The notes beneath the pieces are model-generated. The model was not told the origin of the DNA, searched no databases, and saw only the letters and a list, made by a program, of their open reading frames with translations. DNA of 64,000 nucleotides. Origin: Gyrodactylus bullatarudis. Lineage: Eukaryota; Platyhelminthes; Monogenea; Gyrodactylidea; Gyrodactylidae. The DNA is taken from positions 176,236-240,235 of the forward strand of contig SSNU01000132.1 of assembly GCA_012064415.1 (NCBI GenBank), read 5' to 3'. Below, piece after piece: positions 9,297 to 23,900 of the stretch (position 1 is its first letter; the number at the start of each line of letters is the position of its first letter). The position numbers and the translations under genes are program-made.

Positions 9297-10750
9297 CTAC
9301 TTTCTTTTATCTACATTTTCATTTTCATTCAACCAATGGAGGAATCTAGGAGAGTTCGATTCAAAGTTTTGATTCTGGTAGAAACTGAAATCTGAAGAGT
9401 CTGACGAGTTAACTGAACTCAACTTTATTCCATGATAGTTATCCCCAGACTTTGTTAAGCTCATTCCAGACTCACAGAGATCTTCAAAACTGCAATCTGG
9501 ATTCTTTTGGGTCTTTTTCTTTCTAGCGCGTGCATTTTGAAACCAGACCTGGGTGACCCTTTTATTCAGTTTGGCACTATTCGCTATTCTCTCCAACTCC
9601 TGGCCATCTGGATTTGCTTCCATTTCAAAGCTAGCCTGTAATAGGACAAGCTGATCTGGAGTAAAAGAAGTTCTTATCCTCTTGAGTTTACTGTTATTAT
9701 TTTGACCTTTAGAGACGCTATTTGAGTCTTCACTTTTCGATTCAGCCTGGTTGCCATTTTTACGATGACTGTATAAATCGTCTGGCTGCAATTTAGACAG
9801 AATTATACATGGTCGAAAGGTTTTTCAAGTTTAGTAAGACTTACTGATAAATGATAGTCACTTATCAATGACTTTTTATCACTGTCATTTTCGTCAAGAG
9901 GAATATCTGTATTTAGAGGAATTTCTATATGTTCCTGTTCACTTTCCTTTATTAGTTTACCTATTAAGAAGAAGTTTTTAAGTTTTCCTTGGATTCAAAT
10001 AAATAGGAAACTAGACAAAAAGTGATGCCTCGTTGAACTCACTATCATTAAAGTCATTTTTTAATTCCAAGTTGATAAGTCCAAAGTAAGAGCCAAGAAG
10101 ACCATCGGTAGTTTTTATCGGTGATTTTATGGGGCAGTCTTCGTCCCTGTGTAGTTCATCTTCATCTTGAAATGCTAATTTACCAGGTATATGCGATGAA
10201 CAGTAGAGAATATCTTGTTTAGCATAGCATTTTTCTCCTTGACAAATCTGTCGATGACACTGGCAGCATGTAAAACAGCTCAGATGGTACAAAATCTTAT
10301 CAAGCTTGTATATCCACGAGTCTGGATATATCAGCTGATGACATTTGGAACAACTTTTTTCTCTGCAAATATTCAAATAAAAATAAAATTTCAATATTCA
10401 AGCTTAAGATTTAACCCAAAAAGTTCTGTCAGATTCACCCAAATATGTGAAAATTCTGTCTTTGATTTTTGTTATGTATTTTGTATCAATTTTGCTTACT
10501 TCATACGACAATTAAAGCATTGAACTGATGATTTTCCCTTGATAAGATAACAGAATTTATTTATTTCATTAACCAAACTCTGATTACAGCAGGAACATCT
10601 AAAGCAAATATCGTGAAATTTCAGATCATCAATTTCCGAATTGGTTTTATCCTTGAGAATAATTCCGAATCGTTCAATGATCGGTGTATTGCACGAGGAA
10701 CAGATATCTCTCTTGATGGAATTCAGGAAACTCTCTTCAATTGGTTTCAT
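9297..10750 (-). CDS. Awh: LIM-homeodomain factor, Arrowhead/Lhx6/8 type
   Basis: Nuclear transcription factor of the LIM-homeodomain family, which patterns neurons and imaginal or forebrain tissues in other animals. Exons on the minus strand are 10750-10500, 10362-10043, 9960-9845 and 9785-9297 (1,176 nt, 391 aa). The first exon carries LIM1, with CSSC and HDICFRCSCC ligands. The second carries LIM2 (CSKC...HLSCFTCCQC...YCSSH). An acidic linker follows. The homeodomain in the last exon begins KRIRTSFTPDQL, contains NPDGQELERIA and has the recognition helix KRVTQVWFQNARARKKK. The NPDGQ...LERIA and KRVTQVWFQN stretches are those of Drosophila Awh and separate it from the Lim1, Lmx1, Islet and apterous groups. 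LIM1 has an unusually long, polar first finger. Upstream noncoding exons are possible, because a splice acceptor-like TTTGTAG precedes the ATG. Confidence 0.93.
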
Positions 10751-13700
10751 ATTTTTCTTCTACAAAAAAATAAATAATTTTTTAATAATAGTAATAAATT
10801 ATTACTAATAATATACTTGATGAAGTTCGGCAATACTATCGTTCTAAATTTTTAATTATGTAAAATATCTGAACATTTTATTCAGGGCAAAACTTTTGCC
10901 TCAAATAACTTAACTCTGTATTTAATAATGTAAAATACCAATTGTATCAAAACGACAGAAATTTCGTTTTTTATTTTAGATATATTTTTTATTTTTAATA
11001 TCGTTCTAATCTGACTCGGAATTTTGCAAGGTAAAAAATCCTTAAAGTCCCAAGAAGAAAACCATTGCTCTAATTGGGAGTTATATAAAAATTAGATATA
11101 CTCACTTTGATATTCTTACAACTACAGAATGTAACTTGGTTCCACCATTTTATGATGATATCAATTCTTTGCGCACATTTTTATTCTCCTTTTACAGTGT
11201 CCCGGATACAAATGTCTATTCTCAAAATAGTACAGTATGAATCTATCCTCTGGGAATATCTATATAGATAGATTGCGAATATATCGAGAGAGAATATACT
11301 CAGCGAGATAATGCAATACCATAATAGCGTCCATATTTCCCATGTTGTTTGGTAAATCAATTTCTATTGGTTGATAAAATCCAATTATCTTGAGAAGAAT
11401 TTGCGAGTATACACTGTACCATAAATACAGTGATTCTGTAAGCTGAGAATAATTTCACATTTTACAGAATATTTTTTGTTGTTGTGAATATAGCTGATTG
11501 ATTAATTGCTTCTTAATTCGTATTAATTCAGGTTTTTATGATTTATTGGGATCGGGGTTTTTAGCTTTTAATTACATCTATAATACATACATTTTCATGT
11601 AGATTTTCGTAAAAGTTATAATTATTTTTTTCTAATACATGAATTACACAAGGGGTCATGAAAAATTTAAAATTGCGGTAAAAAGTAAAATAAAACTGAT
11701 TCTGGTGTAAAATTTTGCGCTGATCCCGAATCTGTGCTCAGATCTGTAAAATTCACTATAATTTCTGAGATAATTGGAAAAAACGATATTTCCCAAAATT
11801 CCAAATTTCCCAAATTTTTAAAATTAATTTTCGCAAAAACCGTAAATGTTATTGTATTAATTGTTTCGCAATTAGATGAGAAATTAAATTTTGCGTCTAT
11901 TGATATGACTTTTGTAGGAGTGGAGTTTTATCGGCTTTCGGAAATTAACGCCAAATAAAGGTAATGTTCGAATTTTTGGGTTTTTTTGTTGAATTTTCAC
12001 CATGTTTTTTAAGCATCACATGAATTGCTTCGAAGATGGAACGTTAGGAAGTATATCGGACGAGCACCTTGATTTTATCTCTTGAAATAAAGAATTTTTT
12101 GGGCCAATAAATCCTAAGCTAAAGGTAAGCTAAATTACATATTCGTTATCAGCGTATTCTGAAACCATACAAAATTTCCAATCTCAGTGATGCAGTCATA
12201 AGTAAACGCTAACCGAAAGGTGCTAATTTGTAAAGAAAGCTAGTTTTGAGAAAAATTATTATTCTCTCGAATCTTTGGTAAATTTAGTTCTAGTCACGAA
12301 ATATTTCCTCGTGTCACAAAAAATGAATCACTTCCCTTCTTTATTCAGTTGAATGAAAGAATGAAGAAACTGTAATCTATGACCAAAGTATTTCCAGTAT
12401 ATTGCCTAAAGGCTTTCCCTTCATAGCCAATTGACTTTGTAAATTTCATTGGCGAATAGAATTCCACATTCATTCGTTTAATTCAAGAATGTTTCACTCT
12501 CCAATGATTGAAATTATGAATGAATTTAACGCCTATTTAATTTCAGTAGCAAATGTCTCCGATGATAGAATTCCTTCGCAACGCTATTGAAGGAGAAAAA
12601 AACTAATCTCTAGGGACTGAGGGGAAGAGAATCGGTTTAATTGTCCATACTCTCTTCTCCTAAATCAGTTGTATATGAGCAACATTGTATTGTAAAGTAG
12701 TAGTAGCACACTTGAAAATCAAAATAGCTTAAAAATCTTTTCTTTTTTTTCAAATCATCACAGTCCCCTCTGTGTGTGGACTGAATGTTGCCCAATGAAA
12801 GCAGAAAGATGATACACTTGAAATTTCTATTGTTATACTCAGAAATAACAATAGAAATTTGCATTTATATCCTCTTAGAGTTTCAATCTTGAAATAAATG
12901 GAAATGAATTGTCAAACTCTAATACATGATATTTTGAATTTTGCTAAAATAAAGAATATTTTTTTATAGTTCGACCAAATATCATCATTTATCGCGTATG
13001 TAATAGAAAGAATCCCAAGATTTTTTCATCTCAGAAGGCTTTGTACCATGATTTATACTCCTTTGTCTGTTTTTTGGAATTTGTACAGAATTATTTCAAA
13101 ATGGATTTCTTGAAAAGCATCTACTGTTCATTAAACATGGAATTGTCTGATTTAGATGATTTCATGGATACACCTTGATCTAATTGGAAAAGATCATTGC
13201 AAAGAGGAATACCCAGAAAGATCAGGATCAAATCAGGAGAAAATTATTCATTTAATATACTTGTTTTGAACCAAATACAGCATTAAATTTTGGAATAACA
13301 CCTCTAAAATATCCAGATTTTGGAATGAATTCGAAAAATATGCGCTAATTTTCTGATAGACCTAATTGTGTTAGTCACATTTTAAAATATTTTTCATGTT
13401 TTTGCAAATGATTGACATACCAAAATATAATTTGCCCCCAAAGTTTTACAAAAAAAAATTTTTCTAATTTTTTTTGTTAGACAAATTTATTTTTGAAAAC
13501 AATATATAAAAATATAAAATGTAAACATGTTCATAAATATTCATAATTGTCAATATCTAGTTTTGTAGGCAAAGCAATTTGTTAAATATAAAATAAAAAT
13601 GCGAGTAAGTCTGTAAGAAATTTGTTAATCATCTGGCTTTTGAAGATGAGAATAAAAAAGAGATATGGAATAGTCTAATTTGGATCTAATGTGGGACATT

Positions 13701-14938
13701 ATCAATTTTAAATTCGTAAGATTTTCACAATCACCCAATTCGAATTATGAGTAAATAGTTTTAAAAGTAGACAATAAATAATTAGCTTCAAATTTTTCCT
13801 TACGGAAATAATACTACTTTGTATTGTGGAATAAGATTCCGTAAATTTTTTTACTACAAATGCATATCTACTAATTCATTAATCTTTCAGTATCTATCGA
13901 AATAAGCAATTGGCTTCAAACACGACTATAATCCTCACGAATGAAATTTACCTTTTTATAGATAAATGCAACCAAAACTTTTGCTCAACAATTTTTTCCT
14001 TCACGTTGAGTTGTCCATCTATTAATTTCTCCATCTTTCGTTTCATTCTGCTCCCGCTGTTATTTTTATTATTGAGTAGAGGGGAGGATTTCCTTCATTA
14101 GCAAGAAGAGAATTTATATTGGCTGGCACTGATAAATTGTTAGAGAATTTCTTTTCCCCTAATTCAATAATCAAAATCTCAACAAAATGAAAAAACAATG
14201 TCCTAAGAATGGTAGAAAAAAATGTTTTTTTCTCTTATTTTGTAATATAAATAAATTATTCAGCCAAGGATTTTGTTTAACCGAGACCAGATGTTGAAGT
14301 GTAATCAAGTGAGAAGATATGCACTCATTCATTGTCTTTTGATATAGCTAACTTGAACCAATGCATCAGGATGAAATTAAATCAAAGGATAAAATATTGA
14401 ATTTCTCCAATTCCTCTCATAATTTCGTATAAAGAGTATGCCTCGAGCGATAATAAATACAGCAACATTTATTTGGTACTTTAAAAACTATTCTTGGCAT
14501 AACAGTTGTACACATAATTTGATAATAACTTTTGAATAAGATTACTCTATATAGCCTATTGGGTCCCTTCTCAATACGAAAGAAAGGTCAAGATTAAAAA
14601 GTTATTATTTCCAAAAGAATAAAAAATGCTTCAACAACCTTGCCTATGAGTCTAAAATCGAGAGAAGATGAACTTGATAAAGCTCTTATTGATAAAAGCC
14701 TCATTTGGGAAATTACATCGGGGACCCAGGTGATTTAAAAAAATGATCACTTTTGGGATATGTATGTCGATTGTCAGACCTTGGCATGAAGAATTATGAG
14801 TATAAGAACAAAATTATACAAGTTAACTGAACAGAGAAAAATTTATTCACATCAGATATAACACGTGTTTGTGAAATTTATTATTTAGTTTTATAATTAC
14901 CATAGATCAAAGTGTATATTCACATTATTACCATATAA
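10751..14938. other. Gene-poor region between Awh and semaphorin
   Basis: About 4.2 kb upstream of the Awh-like gene and downstream of the semaphorin 3' end. Open stretches here (for example plus 11734-11958, minus 12637-12864, plus 13910-14101) have no domain, signal peptide or splice logic that I can support. The clearest structures are a 16-bp perfect hairpin at 12821-12860 and a weaker AT-only palindrome near 10783-10815. It is a reasonable place for regulatory DNA of the homeobox gene, but nothing in the sequence proves that. Confidence 0.5.
12821..12860. repeat. Perfect 16-bp inverted repeat, 8-nt loop
   Basis: AAATTTCTATTGTTAT at 12821-12836 is followed by an 8-nt spacer and its exact reverse complement at 12845-12860. 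The pairing stops abruptly at both ends. It could be a MITE remnant, a replication-slippage palindrome or an RNA hairpin. No flanking duplication is evident. Confidence 0.8.
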
Positions 14939-17900
14939 TCAAAGATAAATCTGATCATTGAAATTTTTGTCAATGGAAGAAGGTCGTTGGAAAAATTTCC
15001 GGACAGGCATTGAGTCCCATCTATTTGATAATAAGGTTGGATAAAAATTTAAATGACTAGCAGATGGAGCTCTTTCGTTATTTTCTACAGCATATCGGTT
15101 CTTTACCGTAGAACAAGATAAATTTGAATAGCTTAGGGAACTTGTCGGATTACCAAACTGATTATTTATCAAGGTTTCCACATGTGAATTTCGAGGATAT
15201 AGAATTTCGGCATTGTAGTAGGAGCTTTTGAGTTGTCTCGGAGAATGGTTATTATTTAGAATGACAGGATTCATAAAATTCCCCAAATGTCTTGCAATGT
15301 TCTAAATTGAATATAAATTTATTACGTTACTTCAAAGTAGACACACGATCAATTTTATTATTATTAATATAAACAAGTTATATATTTTAAGAGTAACATT
15401 TATTTATAAAACATAGTAGTTATAAGTTAGTTCAAATGAAATTATGAAATTTTAACTTTTAATACATACTTTTTTTAAACCTGTAGTAAAAATAAAAAGG
15501 AGTAGGATTTTAATAAAGTAACTTATCCCTGATTATAGTGTAGATGAAAGAAAAATGATTATATTGAGCCTTTTTACAAGAGGTGATCTCATTACTGATT
15601 ATTTCTCTTGTCTAACAAGAATGAAGAACCTAATACAGTTATAAATTATAAGTTAAACTTATAATGCTAATAAATAAGTTAATATTCCTGTGAGAAATAT
15701 AATAAGAGAAGTAAAGTTGAAGTAAAGCAGAAGATAAAAGTTATTAAAATAAACTCATGCAATGTTTTAATTCTATTACCTTATCATGTTCAAAGTAGTT
15801 ATTCATACGATATTCAGGTGTGTTGCTATCGTTAATCTTTTTGGCGTTATTTGACATGAAAACAAGACGTTTCATAGGTGACTTTATAATCCTCTTCCTG
15901 CCGACAATATAACCAATTAGACAGCTGAGCACTATCACGAACACGTAGCAGAATCCGATGATGATCCAATTTCTTACATTTTCATCCATACCCTTTTCAG
16001 TCAGGGATTCTGAATTGCCTGTTGGAAATTTTTAAAAAGTAAACTTGATTAATTTTTTTTTCAAGTAACATTGTATGAAAAGCAATAAAAAGATCAAGGG
16101 GAAAATTTTGACTTAAAAAAGTCAGATAACGTGCAATTTCACAAGATTTCAGGAAATTAAATTGGCCTTAGAAAAAAGTAAATCATACTGAGGTAATTTA
16201 CTCACCCTTTGACATTGACGATTCTATTGTTGTAACGCAATAGGAACTTCTCAGCTTGTTGGCATCCCTAGAAACATTTGGAAAGAGATTAGAATTCATT
16301 TGAGGACATCACTCTTGTGTGAGAAGGATAATTTCTTCTCTTTAATTCCAATTTTAATTTGAGAAATTAATGAACATCTCTTTACATAATGATCTCGAGG
16401 TGTGTTGAGTACAGTTGCTTACATCATCCAACTTGTGTGTGCTTTAGAGCATATCTCGTTATCATAAAATTTCCAATTACGTTCATTAATATAACGGCTA
16501 ATGATCTCAAAAATAAATTCTTTCCCAAAATTAAGTGTGAAGAATATTCTTTCACTCGGAGATTAGAACAAGGTTTTATCATAAACTTGATCTTGATTAA
16601 CCATTCAAGTCCAACAGTGATAGTTCTATAACACGTAATTTTAGCAACTCATTGTTATTCATTCAAGCCTCAGAAAATACTTCGTTTACCAGACATTCGA
16701 TAGGAAATTTATTAATCTCCTGGAATACGCAAAGATCTTGGCTCTATCAATCGTCAAACTCGCGCTATACTAATTTAAAGAGAGTTGATTTTTTTCAAAA
16801 AATTAATTTTTGTTTAAAACGTTTTTTTTGAAAACCTACTTCCCAAGGTCATAGATAAAAAATAAGATAACTTTTATCGAGGAATCATACCCCTAGAATT
16901 CAAATATGCAATTGCCTGAACTCTATCTGCTAAAGCTACAAAGATAACCTGTTTTTGGATCAAAAATGGGTCATAATTGCGTTAAAACAACTGTAAATTC
17001 GTAATCCGCGTATTCACAAACCATAGGATAGACAAAAGATTGAATGCGAGTCATGAAAAAGAATTCTTTGGGACTTTAAGGGTTAATTATTTAATATTTC
17101 ATTCAACTGATAATTTCAATAAAGTTTTCACCAAATTCCCACTTTATAAAGAATATGAGAATACAAAATTTTTGCTTGAAATTCTTTATTCTGATAGTCG
17201 AAAATTTTCTGAAAGCTAATTTCAAATTCTTCTCAGAATATTTTGTTATTCAAAACTTTGAAGTTATTGCCAGACATATAACTTAACCTTTCGCTGAACT
17301 CAACTATTAATATCAGGACTCTGCATTTTTCTTGGTTAATCAAATTTTTTATTTCAATTTAGGATAGAATTAACCGACAATGTAATAAAATCTGAATGAA
17401 ATATTCGAGTCAACTATCTTGAATGTGAATTTTTTGAATTCTAATAAAAGCAAAACATTACAGGAGTATACTTTTTATGCGTAAATACGATCGCTTATCA
17501 ACAGAAGCCCAAGAGAAGGTACGACTTGTGAACAAGGTTAATAAAACTTATATTTTTTTAAAGTTTAGGTCTGATTTATATCGAGGTAACTGTTCCTAAT
17601 GCAAACTATTTGATATGAAATGCAGCAGCAATTTTGGTCATTTTTTTAAATACATAGAAGACATACCTCGGACTGCAGTTATATCCATTCCATTGACAAG
17701 GGACAACTTTTGATTTTTCACATAAGCTATACAAGAAAATAGTGCTATTAAATAGAAAGAGAGTCAAATTTGTGACTGAGCGAATGAAACAGTCTTTTTC
17801 TACCTCTACTCAAGGAAACCTGGGATCACCTTCAAGTTGAAATTTACTTACTGGCAGTTTTTCAAATTCTTACAATAGTTTTGATTGAAATCAAACTGTC

Positions 17901-20900
17901 TAATCGAATTCTGTCCCATTAGTGTCATGTGCAGGTGATCACCTGTTTCAGTTATTGTGCTACAGGCCAGAAATATCTTTACAATTTCTTCTTCAAGGCC
18001 GATTAATCTTGCTAGGTATTTCATATCTGTAGAATCATTTTGATCTGATCCAATATGCGGGCATTCTGCTATTTTGCAGGAAGATTGAATAACTTGAACG
18101 TGTCCTGTATCTATTGAAAAGACAAATATTGATCACTCCTGTAAGCTTTAATAAGTTGTTTTATAAAAAATTTCAGCACCTATACTCACAAAGGTTAACT
18201 AGAAATATTTCGTTCTAGGTACTAATAAGACGTTCCTGTGGGATATATTACCTAAGCACCTAGAACGAAATATTTCTTACTAAATGATTATTTAATTCTA
18301 TTCATAAAAAATTAGAGGTAAAAGGATTACAAATAATTTTTTGTCTTTAAGATGATTATAAATTTCATCTTTTATTTTGCCTATGCTAGAGCTTATTGAT
18401 AATGAAAGGTGAATATTAAAGAGATAAGCACTTTATTTCGGGCATAATCTTCGGTCTATACATGCCAATATATAGAAAAGTTTCGAGGTTACAAAGTTAT
18501 TTTTGATTAATTGAAATCAGAGAGCAATATCTATTTATTTATTTGACGATAAGTATTTAGTTGAGACCAATATCTGATTTCATATCAAAAGTCATGTTTA
18601 GTTACTGAGCCACAAGAGTTCCTCAAATCAATTCAGATCTTTCGGTGACATTTTTAGTTTACCTGTTAAGATTTTGCTCCTTATGATGGAACTTGTTTAA
18701 ACAGAAATTGTTCTAGCAAACGTTTCTTCAGAGGCGAGAAGAGCTAATCGAAAAAAATTCCAATAAAATTAGCCAAAAGTCTCTATGTTCAAACCAACTT
18801 TTTCCAATGATATGTAGCCAAGTTGTTTATTGAAAACTAGGTATAATATACCTGGTATATTTTTATACATGAAATCAATCTGCAATTCAATCAAGAGTCT
18901 CTTGAAAATAGGATAAATTTCAACCCTATTTTTACCATAAATCTTCAATATCTAAGTTGTTATTGGCAAAGTTTCTCTTTAAATTACTTACCAGTAGATG
19001 GGAATTTCAATATAGATCAGACTCTGATGAAATTATGTGAGAAAAACATTTTCATCAAAGTATTTTTATCAAACAAAATAATTCAAGGATATCAGACATT
19101 TTAGAGTCAATGGAATTCTTTCCTGATACTTGCAAAGTTCCTATTATGCAAAATTCAATCAATCAAATTTATATCTTGACTAATAAAGAAAGAAACATTG
19201 CTGCTATAAAAGAAATCATAACTAATTATAAATCTGAGAGAAGGTGTGAAGCATAAATTTGTACTCAAATTAAACAGCATTTCATCTATATGTGTCTGTC
19301 AATAAATTAGGGGTGGAATTTTGCATCAGAAATAATCATTATTTTTCTTACATTTCAGTGAAATTGGCCTATTTAAAAGAATAAGTAATATTCCATTAGC
19401 AACAAACAAGGTTTGCTAAGCAATGACTCTTACCTTATCATATTTCAATTATTTTCTTTTATCATAGACTGAATTTTTTGTTTTTTTATACATTTCGAAA
19501 ATCTTATTGAATCAATTATGCAGAGTTTCGTTAAATAAATCTATGTAGAGTGATGCTGATTCTATTGACTGAAACCTAACATATCCATCTCGTAATAATG
19601 ATTTCATTCATTTTTGAAGTAAGACAAAGAGAGCGCTTACTTCAAAAGGGGTTAACAATTCTTATCGCTAATACTACCAAAAATAACAGTTATCTTATTT
19701 ATTTTGCTGGTAAGAAGTTTCTTCAAAATTTTTCTCCTAGAATTAAATCAAAAAGAAAACTTTCAAAATATTCAACTTTCAGATAAGTCGATGCATAATA
19801 GAAGAAAATCTAAGTTCTTTCAATTAGATCTGGTGAAATTCAACAAAAATTAAAGAATTCTGAAGAGGCATCGAAGATAAAAATGAAAAAATTGATCCTA
19901 GAAACGAGATTCGATCCCCACTATTCTTGAACTCAAGAAATAGGCATTTTTTCAGAAATCATTCTTGAGTTTTTGATTTAGGAAAACCTCTTGTCAGGTC
20001 GAGTGTCCAAGCTCATCTTCATGACATATATTTATTGAAAAAAAAGATTTGTTCTTTATGGTTCGAATATCTTTAAATCATTTATTTTAGTGACGGTGTT
20101 TAGGAATCAACATAACACCTCTCTAATTAGTAATGTAGTAAAGTTTTAGGTTTTCTAAAAAGGTTTTTTTCAAAATAATCGCACATGATATAATTCTATA
20201 TTTGAATGACTTGGGGTTGAGAAAAGAAAGAAATTACAGAGTTCTTGAGTAAATATTGGACTTGATTCTATTACTATAAAAGATACTCAAATCAACAAGT
20301 AAACAATGTTCACTAAACAAGGTTGATTTTCGATATATTTAGGTATCCATAGAGTTGACAAAGGCCTCGCCTATTAAACAAACAATTGATATTTCTAATG
20401 AGAGAAAAAAATAGAGATTTTTATCAAGTAAAACTCTTCTAGTCGTATTCGTAAAAAATATTTGTAGCGTTTCTGAATTAATTAATTTTGATTAAAAGAT
20501 TTAAAAGCGCAAAACTAAAAAATTATAAAAGGTCAATGGGGGGGATTTTTTTGATTTTCCTATGAAAAGTAAGCCTTACCTTAATCATCCATTGGTAACT
20601 AATTGAATTACTTCCATTTTTTTAGTAAAGTTTACTATAAGAACTCTATTGGCAATTCTAAAATACATTTTCATTCAAAATTTCCTCATTCAAGAGTCCA
20701 AACAAGTTACACGTAAAACTAGTTGACATATGAATTCACTATAATTAAAAAATAATAATAATTGTGTGATTTTAAGCTTTGCTTAATTGTAATGTTTTTG
20801 AGATGAGTTAAATAAAATCGAAGAAATTTCTAAAATATCGAAAGTTTTTTATTTTAACTTTATCAAGTAGATCCGAATTTGGATCATCATTTGATCTCCG

Positions 20901-23900
20901 CGTATTATTAATTTTTAACTTACTTAGTCCAATAAAGATTAAATCCTGAGTCGTATTATAGCAGAAATTGTATTCCTTGATGCTAACTGCGGATGCCTCG
21001 ATAAATGCAAGTTTTTTTGATTTTGATATTTCGATCATATCACTGAGATAGTTAAAGTTGAATAGAGATTCACCCTGATTTCCATTCTTCGCTAGAGCAA
21101 AGCTGATCAGGAAGGAATTCTTGATTGAATATGTTGATAGTAACTGATCCAAGGGTTCAATTGAACATTCCTGGGGAAAGAACAAATTCAATCTTGTAAA
21201 GATAGTTTATTCGAATTTGAGTTTATATAACGTGATGATAAAAGGAAGAAAATTTAGGCTTGATCGTAAAACAGGACAAGCTGTAAGAAGGAAAATACAG
21301 TATAATTTATCCTCTCTGACTTTTTCCTATGGATGTAATAAAAAAAAATACTTTAGCTTACAAAAGTACAAAATTGTATATAAACTCCTAATTAATTATC
21401 GTGAAATGATAAAATCACGAAAACAAAATATACAAGGTTGACAGTATTTCGAAAAATCACACATTTTCTGTTTCATATGAAATTCAAGCCTGGGATAAAA
21501 AAGTGCTGTACCCCCATTTCAAATTTTTCAGATCTTTCAAATTATCAGAATTCTCATTCTGTACAAGTCTTGAGTCATGACTGCTCACTCGATTTTATTA
21601 CTCGGTTAAGATAGTGAGAAAAAAAAAAGTTCTATATTTAGATTTGTGAATTCGAAGATTGTGAAGCCTTCATCAGCTACAACCGAAGAAATAATTAATA
21701 AGTATTATTGGTACTAAAAGTTTGCTCTTAAAAATCACAATTTTCGATGAATTGATAGGTATATTCCTGATATCGAGCTTTCATCATGTAAGAAAATAGC
21801 ATCTAGATCGTAGCTTTTTGTTGGGTAATATTCCTTCATGAATTTCAAATTTCAACTAAAAGGATATACATGTATGTATTTTGTAAAATATGCACAAGAA
21901 CAGTCGAAGGGTCATTTTCTATCATGGAAAAAAATTTGAACAAAAATCAGAAATTTTGTTGACACAAGATTGACTAAAAATTCTGCGGTAAAGGACTATT
22001 TTTTACCTAAAATCTCTTAAATTTTCTTGAAAGTGCTTTTTTCTACTTATTTTTGAGTTTATGAGATACTATTTTTTATTTTCTTAAGGTAACATTATTC
22101 ACTGAAATCTCAGTCTTACTTTTGTCTTTTAGATTAAGTTATGAAAAAGATTTATATTTACAATTTACAGTTGAAAAATTAATGATTATAACAAGTGGAT
22201 CAAATTTATTAATAATTTTCTTAACAAACTGATCTGATTAACAGAAAATAATCATGTTAACAAAAAATTCGATAATCTATTGGAATAATTGATTGAGATT
22301 AATCGATACTGTAAAATATGTTGAGTAATTCAATCATGCTGATGTGATATTGTTGTTAAGCAAGAGATATTCTACTTGCTTAGGAAATTAACTTGGTTCC
22401 AATTCATCAAGACGAGAACCTTTTTATCAGACTAAAGAATTTGAAAATTCATGACGAAGTTTAATAGAAATCACACTTAATATTTCTTCGATAAGCTTAT
22501 TTACTATTTTGACAGAAATCTAGATTATAAAAATTTGATGATTCTTTTACTTTTATTAACACTAGCCACATCATTTAATATCACAAAAGCATTTGATAGG
22601 CTATAACTAACTGAATTATAAGTAGGGATAGTCGATTGGCCTGTCCTTAACTTATTTGGTCAAGGCGTCAGTTATTCAGTAATACAACAATCGATTCAAC
22701 GGAAAGATCCTACTACACAAGGCAATCCAAAGATTCGCTATCACTAGTTTTAAAGGCAAAAATAAACTTGACTATAGTGGACAAGTTGAAAATGAGCATG
22801 AAAAATGTATGGTCTTTGAGTAATACTCAATGATTATAACTTAAAATTGCCATGACTTTAGTCAAAAAGATGATTAAAAGATAACTTTAATGATTATAGC
22901 CAAAATTACCCTTTTTTAACTGGTTTCGAAGGAATTTCAACACTCAAACTAAGTAATAGTATTAGTAGAGAGCTTCTTCAAAAATACTAGAATATTAAAA
23001 CCTTTATTGAAACATCATTGGCAATCTCAAGTGATGATTTCACTCTTCTATTTTTACTTTTGCAATCTTCTAGATAACATTACGAGAGTTAATTACTAAA
23101 ATTAATACAGTGAGATAGAACTGTCCCATCTTTTGTCATTGCTCTTGTATGAATAGTGCTATTCTTCAATGAATACGAATTTTTTCTTATGTAATGTCTT
23201 TTTATTCTATTCTGATTGATGGCGATTACTACTCAAAAGTATTCATAATTATGATTGCCTAAATAATAACACGTTAACTGTTACATATTTCATTAAAATC
23301 AAAGAGAATTGCTTTTACACATTTACAAATTAGATTATACAGCTAGTTAATAAAAGAAAATAGACTTACATTTACAAAATCCCTGAGACGTTTTGTCACT
23401 GTATTGAACTTTTGAATCTTTGGCAAATAAAGATCAGGCCTGGATAAGATTGAATTAAAGTAGGAAGAAGATAGCAAATCATCCGAAAGGTCCAACTTAT
23501 TCTTTTCCGGTTCAACATAGTGACGTTCCTCTTGAAAGGCCCGTTCAATAGAGTATAGGGAGAAAATGCATACTCCAACATGATTGGTTATCTGATCCGA
23601 GTAATCGGTTGACATGATTGCGTACATAAAATAATCATCTAGAATAGTTTAATCAGTCTTTCTTAAAAGTTAAATTTTTTTTTTCTACATACTCCAAGAA
23701 AAAGAAAAAATCAATTCAATTTTGAAAAATTAACTTCTAAAATATTTTTATCTTTTGTACTTTGTACGAGCAAGACAGAAAAAAGAGACTCAACGGTTTA
23801 CGTCGATTTTTGTCGAGAATTTTTTCTTCGATCTAAAATCTTAAAATAAATACTTTAGCAAAGTAAAATAAATTGGAATGCAATTTCTATTTTAAAGCCA

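Noticed and set aside
11734..11958. 74-codon plus-strand open stretch
   Set aside because: Low-complexity AT-driven composition without recognisable features. Nothing supports a start or a splice site.
22560..22800. Possible mobile-element coding remnant in semaphorin intron 3
   Set aside because: The sequence is slightly less AT-rich, but no frame or motif of any element family could be read.
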